A stretch of DNA of 64,000 nt. Origin: Cutaneotrichosporon cavernicola (taxonomy: Eukaryota; Basidiomycota; Tremellomycetes; Trichosporonales; Trichosporonaceae). Position 1 is the first letter of the stretch. Every line of letters begins with the position of its first letter. The position numbers were made by a program, and so were the translations under genes. Below the pieces are notes generated by a model that saw nothing but the letters and a program-made list of their open reading frames with translations, searched no databases and was not told where the DNA came from. Shown in pieces: positions 1 to 13,357 of this stretch. Where the stretch lies: assembly GCF_030864355.1 (NCBI RefSeq), contig NC_083397.1:2418001-2482000 (forward strand). Direction: 5' to 3'.

Positions 1-266
1 ATACTTCTCGGCCGTGCCAGTTGGTCCTTGCTAGACCTTATTCGCTACCTCTACGCCCCGCGCATCACTGTCATCGGCTCATCTCCTACAGTCAATCTTG
101 CCAAGCCCTCGTCGTCAACTGCACTGCGAGTTGCACCAACCCGTCATCCATCGTCCTTTCGACCACCACTTTTGTGTTCATTGGCCTAACCTGCCGGCCA
201 CATGGCCATGGCAAGCTCGCGTCTACGCTCTCTGATTCTTGAACACTTTGCTTCAAGCGGCCCGCG

Positions 267-1283
267 ATGCGCGCCATATCGGTCCTGACGTTCGCCGTCG
301 CTGCGGCCGCGCGCGCGCTGGCCGTCCACCCCAATCGCCTGAACCACGCTCATCTCCCATTGTTCGAACGGCAGGAGAGCACCACCCTGACACTAGACGG
401 TATCATCGCTGCCACTCCCTCGGTATCAGCGGTCACCGTGACCCCGTCGCTCGCGCCCCCGCCTTCTGTCCTACCTAAACCACCATCCTCTCCACCAGCA
501 GCTGCTCCAGCACCAACACCCACCCCACTCGACACCTCCATCTCGTCATCCCTCTCCCACGAGTGCATGACGTATCTCACCAACCTCATCTCCAACTCGA
601 CCTTCCTTTCATGTCTCCCCTTCTCTCTCCTCCTACAAACGTCCAACTCGTATCGCACTCAGATCACCAACGCCAGGAGCTCGGGCAACTACTCGTACCT
701 CAATGAATTGGTCGCATACGCTGCGTCGCCAGCACCGGGCTCCGAGACGTGTGATCAGACGTTTGCGGGCTTTGCCGAGACCATGAGGGACCGAACCAAC
801 TGTGGAAGCGACCTCAACAGCGGTATGCCTGTCGCACGACAAGCCAGGCGCGGTCTCAGCAACTATGCTGCCGTCCGCACTGCTGCCGGCCTCGTCAACC
901 CCGACACGGGGTCATACTGCTACCTCGAGGCTGCCGCAAGTGAGCGCCCCGACGATGCCTACCTTTGGCAGTTGCCAATGGGAAACATGTGAGCTGTCAA
1001 CTAACAATAGCATGCTGACAGAAGTCTTCCCTCTACCTCAATTCCCACATGTTCCAAGTGCTCTGCACTTGTCATGAATCACTGGGGCACGTGGTCGACA
1101 AACACAACGACGCTCAACGGGACGATGATCAACAGCGCGGCGTCAACGATCAACGCCAAGTGCGGTGCCAACTTCGTTTCCGTCACGGTCCAAACAGACG
1201 GCAGCAGTGCGAGTCGACCGCGGTCCGACTTGTTGCTCCCACTTGTTGTGTTTGCTCCTCTCCTTACTTGGGTCCTTGCCTAG
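267..1283 (+). CDS. Secreted GPI-anchored surface protein (DUF7729-like)
   Basis: Two exons, 267-988 and 1022-1283, give about 327 residues. The 33-nt intron (989-1021) has a CTAAC branch point; splicing restores the frame into a cysteine pair (TCSKC) and the C-terminal region. Residues 1-19 form a signal peptide (MRAISVLTFAVAAAARALA). The C-terminus ends in a hydrophobic tail (DLLLPLVVFAPLLTWVLA) after a small-residue stretch, which is the pattern of a GPI-attachment signal. A Pro/Ser/Thr-rich linker (about residues 55-90) precedes a cysteine-containing domain with N-glycosylation sequons such as NST, NYS, NTT and NGT. The layout resembles the fungal DUF7729 family, whose biochemical role is unknown to me. 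It is probably a cell-wall or plasma-membrane protein. The neighbour on the opposite strand is a GPI-transamidase subunit, which may be coincidence. Confidence 0.72.
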
Positions 1284-1369
1284 ATAAATTTCCTCCCTTC
1301 TCTCGTATGTCATCAGGGTGTAATTGTCATAGTATATGCGTACTCTATCCATCTGCTTCTAGAGCGTGT

Positions 1370-2892
1370 CTATTCCAAGCTGGCAAGCTGGGCTACGGTC
1401 CAGTTAGACGGGAAGTCGACCTGGATGATCTCGCCCGAGTCGGCAGGCGGGTTGTACTGTTTGTACTTGCCGGGCACAATGTCCATGAGTCGCCTCCGCG
1501 TGTCGAGGTTGATGATGGCCCCTAGCACGTCGGCAATCGCGAGTGTCGCATTGAGCCCGTACACCATGGTAGCGGCATAGAAAAAGTTGGCGTTGCCTGC
1601 ACCCGTGAGCAACCACAGCGTGTGCAGCAGCGGCAACAGGATGGCCGTGTACAGGTGGACGGTGAGCGAGAAGAGAGGGTGGTTGAGGTCTGGTGTTAGA
1701 ACTGCAGAAGTGATGCACGGCCAGGACATACTTGTGCAATAGTCGGGATAGCAGCTGAGGAGGCCGGCCCAGAGGGCCATGTCACCGAGTGTCGGGTAGC
1801 TCTTCCACGTCGCCATGGTACCAACAAGGATGAGCACAGCCTGCCGCGGATCGGGGAGCCGGAGGCACAGTGGCACGATGTAGATGAGCATGTGGAGTTG
1901 GAATGCACCGCGAAAGAACATGCGAAAGTGGTCAAACATTTCGGTGAAAAAGTACCACCACATGCCGACGTTTGGCGTGAGGTCGGTGACGGCGAGGCTA
2001 GTGTCAGCTCAAAGTCAGACTTGACAAATGCTCACATGACGCCCCAGGTGCGCGCAATCCACGAGTCAGTGCACGCGAGGGTTGCGAGACCAGCCAAGGT
2101 CGCAAGTGTGCCGACGAACACGAGGGAGTAGGCCGCGAGCTTTTGGTTTGGGGCACCGAGATGACGCAGCACCAGTAGGAGAGGAAGGAGGAGGATGACG
2201 GGGTAGAGCGAGGTCTGGGTCGCAATGGCGAGCGCGGCCATGGCGGGGGCACCGTTGCCCGTGTAAGTGGCCGCGATGGCGTACAAGCACAAGGCGTTGT
2301 CGATGGTGGTCGTCGACCGCGCGAGACACGACAGTAGAGTGTATGGATTGAAGAGGTATCTGTAATCAGTTGCTATCACTGTCTGCAGAGAGGCCGACCG
2401 ACCACAACGTGCTCACAAGAGGGCGACTGTGTGGTCGCGAGAAGACCATTTTGAGCCCGCCGGGTGGCGGGAACGCCAGATCTTGACAAGCAGGATTGCC
2501 ACAATCACGTCGACGGCGGTCCATAGCCCGGCTGTGAGGACGCTTGACTCGATCGGTACGGCGTACGAGAAGAAGAGGAGGAACAGGGGGGACTGGGGTC
2601 AGCTGATTAAACCGACTCGCACATGGTAAAAGACGCCGCCGGCGTATGGATCGTAATCGTGCTTGTACAAGAAAGTGCCCTCGCGGACTGGTGTCAGTTC
2701 AACTTGTTGCGCGAGTGACGCACGGCTCCGCACGCTCGTCAGAGGAGAGGAGAGCTCTGGTCGGCGCTCGAGGATGCCTGTCAAGGCCGCGCTCGCGAAG
2801 AGCGCGAGACGCATTAGCGCCCCTCCTACCAGGACAGCTACCAGTCGATACCTGGCTGGCACCAATGGGGCGCTGCGTTGAACGGTACTCAT
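1370..2892 (-). CDS. GAB1: GPI transamidase subunit PIG-U / GAB1
   Basis: Multi-exon gene for a polytopic ER membrane protein, a subunit of the GPI-transamidase complex that attaches preassembled GPI to proteins. Intron 1 (2688-2723, 36 nt) joins LTSVRS to LREGTFLYKHDYDPYAGG, which is the PIG-U N-terminal signature (a luminal loop ending in DPYAGGVFYH). Later segments include RYLFNPYTLLSC, the family motif of asparagine-proline after an aromatic, then several hydrophobic helices, and NVGMWWYFFTEMFDHFR, also characteristic of PIG-U. The last exon ends about 1370 with a short polar tail. There are at least five exons; exact internal junctions downstream of intron 1 were not all resolved. The protein is of normal length for the family (about 400 residues). 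Confidence 0.9.
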
Positions 2893-3372
2893 GTTGGAGT
2901 TAATTACTGTCTTTCATTCATGACGAACATCTATCTCGTTTGGGACATCCAACAACACGTCTCCACTCCTACCACGTGGGGCAAGTGGAGGTCTTGTCTT
3001 GGAAAAGGCTCATGAACTGCTAAACTTGCAACACTGCCCCCGTCACTGATCACTGACCTCACTATCCTTCGTAGTCTATACATGCGTGCGAACGTTTCTA
3101 GTGCGCTATGTCCGTCGCCTCGAGCTGCTCCTAAATCGGGCGCTTGACATGCGAGAAAGACAAGCGACAGAGCCATGGAGAGTGAATCGTAGAGAAGCTA
3201 CTTGATATTGGGCGGGAAGGGGAGGGGGACGGATGAATCATTAAAGAAGGGTACACGCGGGCTCGATGCTTGAATCGCGCCGTCCATGCAATGCGCTATG
3301 CGATGTGGTTGCTATGCTGGGGAGTGCTGGGGTTCAACGTCCAGGACTAGCGTGTGGCCTGCTCGTTGGCAT
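2893..3372. other. Intergenic: PIG-U promoter and eIF4G 3' flank
   Basis: 480 bp between the PIG-U start codon and the eIF4G stop codon, both on the minus strand. It should hold the eIF4G 3' UTR and the PIG-U promoter. An 81-codon minus ORF here matches no family I know and its residue composition looks random. Confidence 0.6.
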
Positions 3373-6300
3373 CTAGGCAGATGTCTCCTCGTCGAGCTGG
3401 CCAAAGGCCTTGTCGAGCTTCATCTTGGGAGTGATGCGTGGCTCGCCATAGACGTCGACCTTTTCCAGAAGAGCATCAATGTCCTCCTGGCTAAGCAAGA
3501 TGCTGCGCATGAGGAGAGCAATCGACTTGTACGCCTGCGGGAAGTCGATCGCGTCGTCGTCAAGAGTGACCATGCGCTCAGCAATGCTGTAGAGTTAGCA
3601 CCGTGGTTTAATCAAGACACTCACCCCTTTCTCAGGACGTCGGCAGTCACAACCTCGGCCTTAAGCGCCGCAGTCCAGCCCTTGGCCACGATCTCCGCAT
3701 CACGGAACTTGGCGATACGGAACACGTCCTCGGCAAGCCTCTCCGACAACAGGTTCTGGTGCTCTGATGGCAGCGCACGGTAGTACTCGACAATGTCGTC
3801 AGCGTTGCGTGTACCACCGGCGTCCTTTTCGCCCCAGAGCTCCTTGAGGTCGGTTGTGATCTTGGTCTTGGCGTCCTCCTCACTCATATCCGGCTTGGCC
3901 ACGGCGGCCTCAGCCACCGGTTCTTCTTCCTCGCCACTCTGTTCGGCCTCGCCGTCGCTCTCGGCCTCCTCATCTCCCTCTCCGGGAATGGGCTTTGTCC
4001 GTGGCTTGAGTTGCAACTTTTTGCGCTGCGGCGCAGGCTCGGTTGACTCGGGAGCAGCAGTTTCCGCCTCGTTGAGCATTGCGAACATGTTTGCAGACGA
4101 GTTTTGGCGAGAAATAGGGGGTGTGCTGCCCGCACCCCCCTTCTTGCCACGAGCGAAGACACTCGACGGCCCGAACGTAGGGCCACTGGAGATGTTGCTG
4201 CTCACGCCACGGCCGATGTTTGAGAAGTCAGTGGGGCGCTGCGGAGGGCGCGAACCGGTCGAAACGGACTGCCACTCGCCGGGCTGCGGGCCCTCGCGCC
4301 GGCTGTGACCAGAACGCGACCCACCGCGCGACATGGTCTCGCGAACCTGCTGCGCTGCCTGCGCCTTCTGGGCGTTCTCGCGCGCCGCCTGCTCATGGAT
4401 CTGGGCGATGGTGGTGGGGACCACCTCCTTGCGAGAGCGCCACTTGTTCCTGCGAAGGTCGACGACGTCCATGATCATGAAGCGGATACGCGACGAGACA
4501 GAGTCGAGCTTAGTGAGGACCTCAAGGCGCTCAAACACAACGTCCATCGATGCGGACGCAGCGGCCTCGAACTGCTTGCCGACAGTGGTGAGGAGCTTGC
4601 AGGTCGACTCGAGATCCTCCTCGTCGGGGTTCTCGACATTGCTGAGAAGACGGACAAGACACTCCCTGATGACACTCTTCGAAAGCATGTCCAGCTTGTA
4701 CAGCTCACCGATGAGCTGGACGAGACCAAGACCACGACGCTTAGCCTTCTGGAGCGCGTAGTACTCCTCGCTCATCATGGGCGCCTCGCCGTTGTCGTCC
4801 TCCTTGGTCTCCTCCGCCTTCGCAAGACGCTCCTTGTCCTCGTCGCTCTTGGCGACGGCAGCAAGAGCAGCCTCCTCACGGGCCTTCCATCCCGACTCGA
4901 AGTCGGACTGGCAGCGACCGAGAAGGTACTTGCGGAAGAGACCACCACCGGTGTACGGCTTGCCGTCAATGACCTCTGTAACAGAGGGGTCGAGCTTTTC
5001 CAGGAGCTTGCGGCACAACTTGGCGTACATGGCAGACCAATGGGCCTCGTCCGTCGACTTTTCGAAAACGAGCTTGATGACGAGCTTGAGAGTCATGCCG
5101 TCCGTCTCGTCGCGCGACTTGTTCGCCCATTCGAGAATCTGGTCCGAGATGGAATCAAACTTCTCCTCTGTGAGCTTGTTGAGAAGCGCTTTGACTTTGC
5201 GCTCGATGAAGACAGGCGACTTTTCGTCAGAGCCGGCGGAACGAGCGTTGACCCAAGCATTCGCAGAGACGACGAGAGGAGCGACATCTGGGTCGTTGGC
5301 AGAGTGACGCGAGTCTTGAGCAGCACGTGGACGACCGCGGTTGCTGTCGCGGGGACCACCGCGGTTCGACCGCGAGTGACCCATGGTTGGCAGTCCGTGC
5401 ATCTGAGGGAGGTTGTTGCCCTGGCTCGAAGTACGGCCCATACGTCCACCGCTTGGAATGGAGCGGATGTAACGCTCCTCGCTGGTGGTGTTGCGGATGT
5501 TTCCGAGGTTGAACGCGCCCATGGCGGATGGCGAGCGGCCCGAGCCCATGAGGCCCATGCCACCCATGGAGCGGCCAGGACCCCCAGACGTGCGAGCCCC
5601 ACGCCGAGCCGAGCCAAAGCCGCTCGACGTGTCAGCCTCGATACCAATCTCTTCGAGAGGAGGAAGAGAGTCCGGCTTGTCCTTGCAGATATTCTGGAAC
5701 TGCATGAGGAAGTCGCGGTCGTAGCGGAACTTGCCAGGCTCCCCATTCGCGTTGAGCTCAGCACTCTGGGGCTTAATCGCAGTGGGGTATGTGATCGCAC
5801 CGAGGTCATCGATCGCCTTGGCCTTGGAAAGGGCCGAAGGGCCCGACGAGGACGCTTTCGCGCTGGGGCCAGGGGACTTGGAGTCAAGCGAAGAGGTCGG
5901 GCGGCGAGGAGCAGCGCCACCAATAGCAGACACAGGCTTGGCGGGCAAGCCGGCAGCAGCAAGGGCCGGAGACGCCAGAGGCGATGGCGCAGCCGACTGC
6001 GTAGTCGGGGTAAGGAGGGGACGGCGCAGCTCGTCGGCCTTGTCACCCACAGGGAGCGCGGACGCCGCGTCTTCTGATGAAGTACGGGTCTCGGAACGCT
6101 CCACCTTGGTCTCGGTCACGGGCTGCTTGTCAGCAGGCTTCGTTCGCTCGTTGCTCACTGTCTCAATCTTGCGCTCCTCCTCAGCCTTGGTCTCGGTCTC
6201 CTGTTTCGCCTGAGCCTCCTCCTTGACCTTGGCCTCCTCCTTGACCTGGTCGACGCCGACATCCATAGCCTCAGCGACCACCTTGGCATTTGTTTCCTCC

Positions 6301-7973
6301 TCCGCCTCGGCCTCGGCCGCAGCCTTCGCCTTGGACTCGGCCTCCTCCTTTGCACGGCGTTCCTGCCTCTCCTTGCGCTCGGCCTCCTCACGCTTCTCCT
6401 GCTCCTTCATCTTGGAGATCCGCGCCTCTTCCTCAAGACGATGGCGCTTCTGCTCTTCCGACTCAAGGCGAACGACGATCGGGAGACTAGGCACCTTCTT
6501 CTGGGGCTTGGGAAGCTCTTCAGCACTCTGCTCGGGAGTCGCAACGCCGCTAGTGGACGAAGGCGTAGGACCCTTGGCCGCGGCCGCCGCCTCCACAAGG
6601 TTGACAGATGTGCCGTCAGGGCGCGAGATCCTAATCATCGAAGATTTTGCGCGTGGGGTGAAGGCTGTAGCCCCCGCCGAGAGGCCAGCTGAAGCCTGCG
6701 CTGGGCTGGGAGTCGCGGGTGTGAACGCTGTCGCCGGTTGCAAAGGACGAGAAGGCGTCGAAGGCATGGGCGAGCCCGACTGGTGACCACCAACAAGACT
6801 CTGAGGTCGGCTGGGAGGAGTGGGAAGCGGGCTGCCACCGCCGCTGGGAGGCAGGGTGGCGTTGGGAGGAACAGGCGAACCAAGCTGAGCCTGCTGCTGG
6901 CGAGGGGAGAGCGGCATGCTCGGCGCATGTTGTGGGTTTCCCTGCCACCCGTAGCCGTCACTACCATACGGGTTGTACTGGGATGAGTCCCCGGCACCCC
7001 ATGGACGACCTACGTAATAGCCAGGCTGGCCGTACATCATGAAGCCTGGAGCTCCAGGCGGCATACCGTAGGGAACCTGGCCCATAGGAGGACGGCTCAT
7101 GATCGGCCCGTTGGGCCGGACAGCTGGGTTGCCCGCCATCTGAGGCTGCGATGGGCGATAACCCGGCTGCCCGACTTGCTGAGGAGGGAACTGCGGCTGA
7201 GGAGCACCGCCCATGACAGGTGAGCGCTGGCCTCCACCCGGCATACCAGGCATGGGACGCAGATGAGGAGGCGTTGGCATGCCAGGCATCTGCTGGTAGG
7301 GCGGCATGCCATTGGCGCCTGGGAACTGCCCACCGGACTGACGGCGGTCTGGAAGTCCACCCGCGGGCATCTGGGAGGGCGACATTGGAGCGCCAGGAGT
7401 GGAGCCGTGTTGCGGCTTGCCGACGAAGAAAGAGTGGATGTTGTGGGGATCCAACTGCTTCTTCTGCGTCGGGACGGCAGGGTTCGCGCCACCGCTCGTG
7501 CGGCGGGGGGGACGAATCATGGACGCGCCTGCAGCGTTTGTCTCAGCGTCGAGAGACCCAAACGATTTCACGGCGTCGGCGAGGTGGCCACCAGTAGTGG
7601 ATGGAGCCGCAGGCGACGACGAAAGGAGCGGATTGGGCGAGTCGACGGTGCCAAAGGCGAGATTACCTGCCCAGTCAGTGGTTGGAGTGGGGCGAAAATG
7701 GTTCGGGTCGGACTTACCACGAGGCATCACGTCGCCGTTGCCACCGACCATGAGGCTGCCCTTCCTCGAGTTGCCACCGCCTATCGCGACGGGAGTGGAG
7801 CCAGTAGGCCCATTTGCGCTCGCTCCGTTGGGCGGCGGAGGAGGAGTGGATGCAGTGGAATTCACGTTGGACGAAGGGTTGGACACCGCGGCAGGGGGAC
7901 CGCGGGACCAAGCAGACGTATTGGGGGCAGGGGACTGGGCGAGAGGCTTGTTTGGGGTCGAGGCCTTGCTCAT
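3373..7973 (-). CDS. TIF4631: Translation initiation factor eIF4G
   Basis: Scaffold subunit of cytoplasmic eIF4F, bridging the cap-binding protein eIF4E, the helicase eIF4A and the 43S complex. A very long first exon (7973 to about 3623) and one short 3' exon joined by an intron whose removal reads KGIAERMVTLDD give about 1,520 residues. N-terminal half: low-complexity Pro/Gly/Ser/Gln sequence, then a charged Glu/Lys/Arg helix at roughly residues 510-600. Near residue 750 is YDRDFLM, a perfect eIF4E-binding motif (Y-x4-L-hydrophobic). The MIF4G domain that binds eIF4A lies at about 925-1180 (KVKALLNKLTEEKFDSI to RRNKWRSRK). An Arg/Gly/Ser-rich stretch follows, and a helical, MA3-like C-terminal region occupies about 1360-1520. 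The start is the first ATG of the long frame. The gene symbol follows the yeast name; paralogy was not assessed. Confidence 0.95.
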
Positions 7974-9508
7974 TTGCGTGCGTGTCCTCGTGAACGGAGA
8001 GTACGGCTGCGATGTTTGAAGGAGAGGAAGGAAAGGCGAGTAAGAGATGCCGTGCGTGGTGATGTGACAAAGCGGCGCGCTCGTGAAGAGAACGACTTAA
8101 TGTCCTGGGAACGACGACAACTAAGTGTGGAGTTGATGACTCAAGCAACGATGCAAGAGGAACCAACAGTCAATCTTTGGTAGATGATGATATCTACCAC
8201 AGATCCTTGTCGAGAGGAGGGATGTTTGCCTGCGAGCCCGAAGAGACACGGGAGGTGAGAGGGCAAACTTTTTCGGGGTGGGCGATGTAGCGAGGTCAAT
8301 GTTGGATCGACCTGTGGAGTCCCTCGTGTTGAGAGGGAGCCAGATGGGGAAGGGGGAAAAGTCTCTTTTGCGATGAACGCTTTTGAGAAGGGATGAGATT
8401 GAGAGGAAAGATACAAAAGGCCGGACACCAACTAGACAAGTGTAGTCTAGTGTCCTTGCACGATGGATGTAAAGGAAGGGAAACAATCCCAATCCCAATC
8501 CCGCTTTTACCCTCTGTTGAGCCAACTACAATAGTCAAAGCTAGCTTTGGAGGTAGTCTTTTGGGTGGTCTTTGGTTTGCCTTCTTCCTCTCTCTCTCTT
8601 CCTTCCTCTCTTTCGCATTCGCAACCTCTGCCCGGGTGCCTCTACGCCCTCTAATAAGACTCATTTGCCCTTAGTATTACCAGGCCGACCACACTTGAAA
8701 AAACCCTTTCAACCAATGACTGGCCTGGTGTCATCATCCGTTCCTAGACCCCTCCCCTCCCCTCTCCATCCTAACACACCACATCACATATAGTAATACT
8801 CACACACACAAACACATACATCATGTATGAAACATCATAGCACAGCAGACAAGGTACAACGTGTACTCTAAGGGAGTAAGGCCGGTGACAGAGAACAGGC
8901 CTCCGAGCGCACAGCAATTCCCATGGTGCTCTGCTGGTCCGAGAGGCGGGGGTGAGAGGTACATTAGCCGGGAGAATGAGAGCAAAGCGTTAAAAGTGGG
9001 AGTGGGCGGGCGCATGGGCGTTTGGGTGACCAAAGGCCAAAGACCAAAGACCAAAGGGAATAAAAATTGCCACTCATTTTCGCTAAGCGCGTCAAGAGCC
9101 AAGAGGGCCAACTTGGGCCAAGAGACCCTTTGCCGAACTTGGTTGTGGATTTGGTGCCGCTAATAGTCGTGGGTATACTGTCATCCACCGGTAATGTAGT
9201 GGATGGTACGTAGCTACCCGTATGTACCATGACGCGATGAGTTGATATGGGCCTCCTGGCTCCTGGCTGGTGGATAGCCTTGATCAGCCACACCATCTTG
9301 GAAAAGATGGCATGCAACTGGTAACTCGAGTAAACGCCAGTACGCCGACTGTAACAAACCCACATCGCCTTCATCTCAATATCCATTGTGTTGGGCATTG
9401 CTTTATCGGGTAACAACCCAGCATTACAACCGCCTATCGCTTGCTTATTGGAGAGTGAAACACACTGCAACTTTGACCGTCTGCCCAAACTCTCGTGTTC
9501 TTCGCACA
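7974..9508. promoter_or_regulatory. Long divergent upstream region (eIF4G / pyridoxal kinase)
   Basis: 1.5 kb between two divergent start codons with no supportable gene. It contains a CT-rich stretch (about 8580-8615), a short CA-rich tract (about 8800-8820), an AATCCC triplet repeat (about 8487-8503), imperfect ACCAAAG repeats (about 9028-9056) and a 7-bp hairpin at 8431-8451. Likely promoter and 5' UTR sequence for both genes. Confidence 0.55.
8431..8451. repeat. Perfect inverted repeat upstream of eIF4G
   Basis: ACTAGAC (8431-8437) and GTCTAGT (8445-8451) are exact reverse complements around a 7-nt loop. Outer bases GGAC and GTCC can extend the stem if a 4-nt bulge is allowed. It lies about 460 bp upstream of the eIF4G start codon. 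It could be a transcription-factor palindrome or a 5'-UTR hairpin, or chance. Confidence 0.4.
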
Positions 9509-10817
9509 ATGGGGGTACCTGATCCCACCCGCATTCTTTCTATCCAGTCTCATGTAGTCTCTGGCTACGTTGGTGAGTCACTCTTCACAGTTGTCACCGA
9601 GAACCCAAGACAAACGCAGTGGCTTTTGGTGTTAATCAATTCTAGGTAACCGGGCGGCCACCTTTCCGCTTCAGATGCTGGGCTACGATGTAGACGTCGT
9701 CAACACTGTCCAGTTTTCAAACCATACAGGTTACGGATACACCAATGGCTGCAAGACAACAGCCGACCAGCTGACAGCCATTTTTGAAGGCTTGAACACC
9801 AACGGACTTTGCGGGTATGCACGCGTTCTAACTGGATATATTCCCGGAGCGGATGCGTTGGCTGTTGTGGGAAGAGAGATGCGGCGCTTGATGGAGACAG
9901 AAGGAGTCGTGTACCTCCTTGACCGTGAGTACCACACCACGATCTGAGCTGACAATGTACAGCTGTCATGGGAGACATTGGAAAAGGATTGTACGTCAGC
10001 GCCGATGTCATCCCTGTGTACAAGAGCTTGATCAAGAGCGCGACGATCATCACCCCGAACCAGTTCGAGGCCGAGTGAGCATGTGCTTTGTTTCGGCTGA
10101 CCGAACAGACTACTCTCTGACGTCAAAATCACGTCTATGTCCACGCTGTACCAGGCATTGACAGCACTTCACGCTACCTACGGTGTCAAACACGTTGCCC
10201 TTTCATCCATTTCTCTTCCTGTGTCACTGGTGTCGAGCCTCGGTATTCCTGCCCCGCCTTCGTCGTACACGCGACTTCTTCCGGAAAGCCGTCCACCATG
10301 GTACGACGCCGTGGGCGTTGCCAAAGGTGACGACGAAGTCCTTGTGTGTTTCTCAAGCACATATGCGGATGGCGAGCTAGAGACTTATGCCTTCGCCCTT
10401 CCGACGATCCGAGGGTACTTTAGCGGCGTCGGCGATCTTTTCTCTGCCTTGGTGCTCGGCCACTATCTCCGGCCCGACAGCGCACTGTCCGATCTTCCTC
10501 CCCTCGCCTTTGCCGTGTCGCGTGCTCTCCTCACTGTCCAGCAAATCCTCCTGCGGACACATCTTTTCTCCCTTACTGTAGCCAATTCGGGGGCCACCAC
10601 TCCTCAACCGTTACGGGAGGGTCCTCCAGCTCCGGATTCTATTATTCCCTCGGACTCGGAACTTGATAATGCCATTCCCCTCAACCCGTCCAACACCAAG
10701 CGAAGAGCGCGGCGCATGCGGGTTCGCGAGATGCGTGTCGTCCAGGAGCGCGAACTCATCGCCGATGGAGGAGAAGGCTGGCTGGGCGTTGAAGTCGACT
10801 GGAAAGTTGCCAGGTAG
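9509..10817 (+). CDS. BUD16: Pyridoxal kinase (BUD16/PDXK family)
   Basis: ATP-dependent phosphorylation of pyridoxal, pyridoxine or pyridoxamine to the 5'-phosphate, the salvage route to PLP in the cytosol. Four exons: 9509-9572, 9646-9924, 9963-10074 and 10109-10817 (387 residues). Each junction restores family sequence: ILSIQSHVVSGYVG into NRAATFPLQMLGYDVD; then LLDPVMGDIGKGLYV; then ITPNQFEAELLSDVKI. N-terminal SHVVSGYVGN and VNTVQFSNHTGY are substrate-site signatures. The ribokinase-type anion hole and base appear as GVGDLFSALVLGHY (GxGD). It is longer than yeast Bud16 because of an Arg-rich insert and tail after about residue 310. Introns of 34-73 nt. The stop codon is 34 bp from the convergent HEM2 stop. 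Confidence 0.95.
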
Positions 10818-10851
10818 AGTGTTGTCATCAATCCATGCATAGACATACTCG

Positions 10852-12108
<1,257 letters not shown>

Positions 12109-12411
12109 AGCGAAGTTTGGGTTGACGAGTGACGAGTAATTAGTGATTAGTGATTCAGCAAGGAACGGACTGTTCATGTGCAGATGGAATGCAAGTTCCC
12201 GCCATCGGCCTCGGTCATGACCGGAGATGGTTTCCTCCCCCCGGATAACGCCAAATATGGCCCACGTGGATAATTTGCTCCCGCTCTCACCCTGCTCTCA
12301 CCCCTTGGTCCCACCACCCCCCTTCAGAACGCATCAACTATCCCATGATCTCATGAGCTTGACATCATCTGTCTATTCAACACGTACCATCTCTTCCTCA
12401 ACTTCATCAAC
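12109..12411. promoter_or_regulatory. Divergent promoter, HEM2 / YPI1
   Basis: 303 bp between opposed start codons. It holds a GTGACGAGTGACGAGTAATTAGTGATTAGTGATT stretch of short direct repeats near 12125-12155 and C-rich tracts nearer YPI1; no gene is seen here. Confidence 0.55.
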
Positions 12412-13035
12412 ATGAGCACAAGATCAGCAGCACAGACTACCCGACCTGAAAACCTGGGGTCGCGGACAATGACCATCACCCCCACGACTGACACCGATGC
12501 TGGGCCCTCGACCGTCTCGCCACCCCCGAGCGGCTCCGAAACCCCCAGCTCGGTCGGTGTACTTCGTCTTCGCGGTGCGCCAGGTCGCCGGCAGCGAGTC
12601 GTGTGGACGTCGGACACAGTCGACAATGAGGGCATGGGAAAGAAGAAGTCTAAGAGTAATTGAGACAGCAGAGTCACAAGACTAACGCACCCAGTCTGCT
12701 GCATCTATCACAAGCCCCGCGCGTTCGACGAGTCCTCTTCAGAGTCGGATTCATGCGATTCGGATAACGACTCGTGCTGCGGCGACGGACAGGGGTCGGG
12801 CGGCAGGCAACAGCGGCCACCCCAGTCCCACGGCGGCGAGGTACACGAGCAGAGTTCCGACTCGGAAAGCGATGGAGGTGGCGGTGACGGTCGCGCAAGG
12901 TATTTATGAAACCGCTTCATCGCCTGACGCTACAGGCCCGCACGCAAGCCTCGGCGAAAGCACAGTAAGCACCACGACTCCAAGGCCAACAAGTACGACT
13001 CTAAGCCCAAGGCGCCGAAGGAGGACAGCGCCTAG
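12412..13035 (+). CDS. YPI1: Protein phosphatase 1 inhibitor YPI1 / PPP1R11 family
   Basis: Small disordered regulator of type-1 phosphatase (Glc7 in yeast). Three exons: 12412-12655, 12695-12899 and 12936-13035 (182 residues). The PP1-docking segment is RRQRVVWTSDTVDNEGMGKK, containing an RVxW motif, followed across the first intron by KICCIYHKPRAFDESS, the cysteine-histidine signature of the PPP1R11 family. An acidic Ser/Asp/Glu stretch with several Cys follows, then a Lys/Arg/His-rich tail. The 39-nt and 36-nt introns restore the frame exactly. In yeast the orthologue acts in nuclear PP1 control; here that is inferred from the motifs. Confidence 0.93.
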
Positions 13036-13357
13036 ATAGGTCAGGAGGAACTGAGAGCGCCGCTAAAGACCTCGGTCGGGGACGGTCTTGCGGACGTTCG
13101 AGATGTGCCAGGGGTAGAGAACCAAGAGACATACAGGCTGCGTGGTGATAATGTACCATGTTGCGAACCGGTTCCTGTCGAACCACGTCGCATACATTTG
13201 GCGGCCCCAGGACACTAGTGGTGGGGGCTGTCCGCTGCGACGCAGTCTGTCCTCTCTCGGGCCATCGACTACCTGGACTCGAACCCGGTTGCAGGGCCCG
13301 TGTCACACTCATCGCAATCATACTCTGCATAGATTTATCACTCATTTACAATGTCAT
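13036..13357. other. Convergent intergenic spacer (YPI1 / DHX29-like)
   Basis: 322 bp between two stop codons; expected to hold both 3' UTRs. A tRNA B-box-like word occurs at 13275-13285 on the minus strand but no tRNA fold surrounds it. Confidence 0.5.

Noticed and set aside
2931..3176. 81-codon minus ORF between PIG-U and eIF4G
   Set aside because: No family resemblance, and it occupies the expected PIG-U promoter.
4305..6077. 590-codon plus-strand ORF opposite eIF4G
   Set aside because: It lies wholly antisense to a confident eIF4G coding exon, and its Arg/Leu-rich repetitive composition is what the opposite strand of GC-rich codons gives. No motif.
13275..13285. tRNA B-box-like word (GGTTCGAGTCC) on the minus strand
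   Set aside because: No A box upstream and the flanking arms do not pair into acceptor, D or anticodon stems. Likely chance in a 3' flank.
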